From Phytophthora sp. 'mugwort' (taxonomy: Eukaryota; Oomycota; Peronosporomycetes; Peronosporales; Peronosporaceae): a stretch of 64,000 bases of DNA. The translations under genes and the position numbers were made by a program. Each line of letters opens with the position of its first letter. The stretch's first letter is position 1. Under the pieces are notes generated by a model. The model did no database searches. It saw only the letters and a program-made list of their open reading frames with translations, and was not told the DNA's origin. The stretch is taken from positions 1,860,001 to 1,924,000 of the forward strand of contig JAUCEF010000018.1 in NCBI GenBank assembly GCA_033558025.1, given 5' to 3'. Positions 61,077 to 64,000 of this stretch are shown piece by piece.

Positions 61077-64000
61077 TCAGACACAGACTTTCTGCCTTTC
61101 CCGCACCTGATCCAAACGCATGCTGACCTCGATTGTCGACATGTACAATGCAAGATCACCATCGTCGGGCAGGACCTCGAGTAAATCTTCCGGACTGAGC
61201 GTCAGGCACACGTGATTGAGAATGCTCTCCAGAATTGCGTTCTCGTCGTGAGAAGTGCCGTTGTCCGCCTGCGAAACAAGAAGCGAGGTGAGCCGCCGCC
61301 AACACGCACTCATTGCAGCAATTACACGTACCTCTGTTGCATTCTCTGAAATTGAGGACAGGGTGCTGATCAAGAAGCGCCATTCATCCAAAGTGACGCA
61401 AAAGCTCTTGCCGTACGGCAAAAATAAATTAAAGAAGTCGGCATTTTGTGTGATGAGCTTCAATCCATCCACAGTTCTGTGAAACACGACAACGCAATTA
61501 ATACCGCAAGGTGGTCCAAATGAGAGAGCCTATAGATAATGACCGTACCTGGAAACACGAGGCAAGGTTAGTAGAACAACAAGCGCAGCCAAATCATTCT
61601 CGAGATTCCACGGCCCCTGCACAGAAGACTCCATATCGCACTCCTCATACACCGACAGCACATCCTGAGGGCGAATTAGGTCCTTCTCGTGCAGCAGTCC
61701 CAGAGCTTGGTAGAAAAGAAACTCGATAGTTCGGCGCAGCCTTGGCGCCTCCGGGAGACAGCGCGTCTTCAAGAATTCTCGCACCCAGCCTGGAAGCAAA
61801 CCGTGGGGAGCTGCTTCCGAGACCATCGGCTCAAACAGATTACACATGGTAGCCTCAATACGGCCGTCTCCATCGTCATTCTCTGAACCATGAAAGCACG
61901 AACTCAGCTTGACACACAGCCGTGTTAGTTCCGCTGCCACCGCTGCCTTGGCGCTCTGCAGGTCCTCTTCGTCGTCTTGCACTTCCTCCTTCTCAGATAA
62001 TTTCTCGAGTGTCGGGAGCATCTGAAGAACAAACACCAGGAACCGGAGCACGAGCGCTTGATCAGGGACGAAAGGTGTGGACGATAGACCATCCTCAGCC
62101 GAGAAAGATGAGCCGCTCACAGTAATTCTTCTTGCTGATGGCGCTGCAGCATCGCCAATCGCATTCAAGCAAAATAACAGCGTGGACTGAATAGTTTCTT
62201 GGCGGCCGATTGCAATGTTAAAAATCTGCTCCAGGATGTCCAAGCACTTCGACGGAGCCTTTTCCAGCAGCGCCTTCGTTAGCTTAGAACTAGAGAAAAC
62301 TCTGTTGACATCTGGAGCATTTTTCTCGTCCGCGGAGATACCAACCTCTTGAACAAGCAGATTTGGATGGGTCACTGTTAAGTGTACTAGTGTATCCACG
62401 TGATTCTCCAATAGGTCGTCTACCAAAGCAAGCATGGAGGGATATGAGCACTGCTGGGCGAAATCCTCCACTGAAGTTCCCTCTGAAATTTCAAGAGCAT
62501 TCCAATCTTCAGTTGGGAACGCTCCTGCACGCAGCACTAGCACAAGCTTAGCGATTTTAACAAGGACGCTGTGGCTAGAAGACTCCTCCAACTTTTCGAG
62601 CGCAAAAGCGATATCTTCCAGTGTCCACGTCAACGATGAATCGACAATCAGCCGAGAAAGTTGCTCGGGGAAATATTTGCCGTAGTGAAGCAACACGATC
62701 CTCGTAAACTTTGTGTCACCTAAACTTGGATCTTGAGTTAGCTGAGGGGCACAAATGTCGGCAAGTGAGTCAGGAGGAGGGAACACGAAAGCTTCCAGAT
62801 ACTTCCCCGTTGCTCCGATAACCTCCGATCGGTCCACAGTCCCGACGATAGCTTGGAGCCGGTGCATCACTTCAATAGATGAGACGTTCGATGCCACAAA
62901 CAGAAGCGCAGCCCGCTCTAAGTTGCGATGGTGCACTGACATGAAAACTGCTGCCAGATCTGCTGCACATTCCCTTGCGAGACGGTCGTACAATTTCGTT
63001 TCAAGCTCAAGAGCTAACTTCTCCTTGCGGTCCGAAATCGAAGCTGCAACCTCCTTTCGATTAACATCATTGTTGATGGCCAAACGAAGCAGGTCGAAGC
63101 CAACATCAGCACGATAACGATACAGCGAGAACAGGCTCAGCAACAAGTCAATCTGGAATGGTTTCATGTCGCCGTCAGTAGACAACACGCCTTGACGCAC
63201 ATAGGAAAAGACCAACGACGGCGGGCTTTGCTGGAAAATCATGATACTGCGGTGAGTTGGGTCTTCCTCAAAGTCGAGGGGTGGGCGCATTTCAAACTCA
63301 GTCTCCGGAAGACGTTCTGCTGCGGTAAGACTAGCCATGTGTACGATATCATTTGGCCTTTGATACGCCAATGGATGTACTTGCGGCAGCAAGACAATGT
63401 ACGAGTCAAGTGCAGCAAGCTGCGACACAGGGTACGGTATTGGCTGCGTGCAAAGGAGTTGCGGCTGTGAAGGCTGTGGCACGAGAGACTTGCTCAACGC
63501 GCGACTGGCTGCCACATAGTGACACGGACTCCAAATGGACCACACTTGCAATCCCGACAGTGTCGCAACAAACAGGAACGAGCTATTGGCCGTGATGCTG
63601 GTGACTGCTGATGCGAAGCTGTAGTGCATCACCACACGTCCAGACTCCGTCGATCCGTCGGTTTCGCCGTTACCCTCGTCTTCTCCTTCCTCCACACTTG
63701 TAAAGGAATCTCGACTTTGTCCCACAACGACCTTCCCCACCTTGAGCGGTTTGTGCATACCCCTCGACCTTGTTCTCTCCCCTTTACCCAACACCTTCTT
63801 GGCCATTTTCTTCCTCGTAGAATCGACTTCTTCCGACAAGAAATAGTACAGGAACGCGTGCTTCTCCGTTGCTACCAACAGACGCGTGTAGCTTCTCGTC
63901 TCAACGCAAACACGGTTGTCAATAGTTTCTGGCAGGAACTTCAGCGATCGAACACTGTGATTCGGTGGCAAATAGCGCTGCAAAAGCACGCTCACGTCGT
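61077..64000 (-). CDS. HPS3-like protein (BLOC-2), 5' end outside the window
   Basis: Three exons on the minus strand: 64000-61549 (open at the window end), 61476-61332 and 61268-61077, about 930 residues so far. The N-terminal part has beta-propeller-like strands with a polar insert (SYTRLLVATEKHAFLYYF, then FASAVTSITANSSFLFVATL). The rest is helical solenoid. The C-terminus, LSPEDLLEVLPDDGDLALYM, resembles the LPEDG-containing end of HPS3, a subunit of BLOC-2 in endosome-to-lysosome-related organelle traffic. The assignment rests on that end and the propeller-solenoid layout, so it is tentative. The gene is convergent with the membrane-protein gene, 45 bp between stops. Confidence 0.6.

Noticed and set aside
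1..64000. CRISPR arrays, rRNA or tRNA genes, RxLR or Crinkler effectors
   Set aside because: No regular spacer-repeat series, no rRNA stretches, no convincing tRNA cloverleaf, and no signal peptide followed by RxLR or LFLAK was seen.

Overview
The window looks like nuclear DNA of an oomycete, most likely Phytophthora or a close relative. Three things point that way: short (about 50-85 bp) GT-AG introns, several start regions carrying an oomycete-type initiator (clearest at 44673-44687, upstream of a D-lactate dehydrogenase), and a mix of flagellar/ciliary genes with decayed hAT, Crypton, pogo and viral DNA. There was no database access; family names come from motif recognition and splice joins were worked out by hand.

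Layout. 0-5.4 kb is a transposon graveyard: a 270-bp foldback, a hAT C-terminal scrap and a decayed hAT transposase. 5.4-6.8 kb is the front of a Crypton-type tyrosine recombinase. 6.8-11.8 kb is an AT-rich relic of an integrated Polinton-like virus: start of the major capsid gene, adenain-like protease, minor capsid protein, jelly-roll-type structural protein, A32-type packaging ATPase, and a long fibre ending in an S74-type chaperone. 11.9-13.9 kb is a carnitine acyltransferase pseudogene. An MFS pseudogene fragment, its intact parent and a six-TM protein follow (14.3-18.0 kb), then a 456-bp mariner-type MITE. At 18.8-19.8 kb lie the back of the Crypton recombinase (minus strand) and the next part of the capsid gene (plus strand).

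The halves at 6.8 kb and 19.5 kb complement each other. A single 12.7-kb inversion with ends in a 10-bp inverted repeat (6766-6775 and 19487-19496) explains both broken genes. This is the most notable finding in the window.

20.1-38.3 kb is ordinary gene-dense host DNA: a DUF218 protein, TTC8/BBS8, PP2A catalytic subunit, a nine-exon unknown, a TOM1/GPR137-like membrane protein, BBOF1, a secreted Cys-rich protein, an ELO elongase, sideroflexin, an EF-hand protein and DUSP12/YVH1. 38.7-56.9 kb holds seven D-lactate dehydrogenase genes (A-G): six intronless and presumably cytosolic, and one (C) with two introns and a mitochondrial-type leader. Copies E and F encode identical proteins and sit head to head in a 3.5-kb palindrome with about 1.5-kb arms. 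Pogo and hAT relics and a 595-bp MITE lie inside this cluster. 57.0-64.0 kb returns to host genes: Fuzzy (FUZ), a C9orf85-like zinc protein, a multipass membrane protein and an HPS3-like protein that runs off the end.

TTC8, BBOF1 and FUZ are cilium/basal-body proteins, which fits an organism with flagellate zoospores. The LDH array would supply NADH-dependent pyruvate-to-D-lactate reduction under low oxygen, with copy C placed in the mitochondrion.
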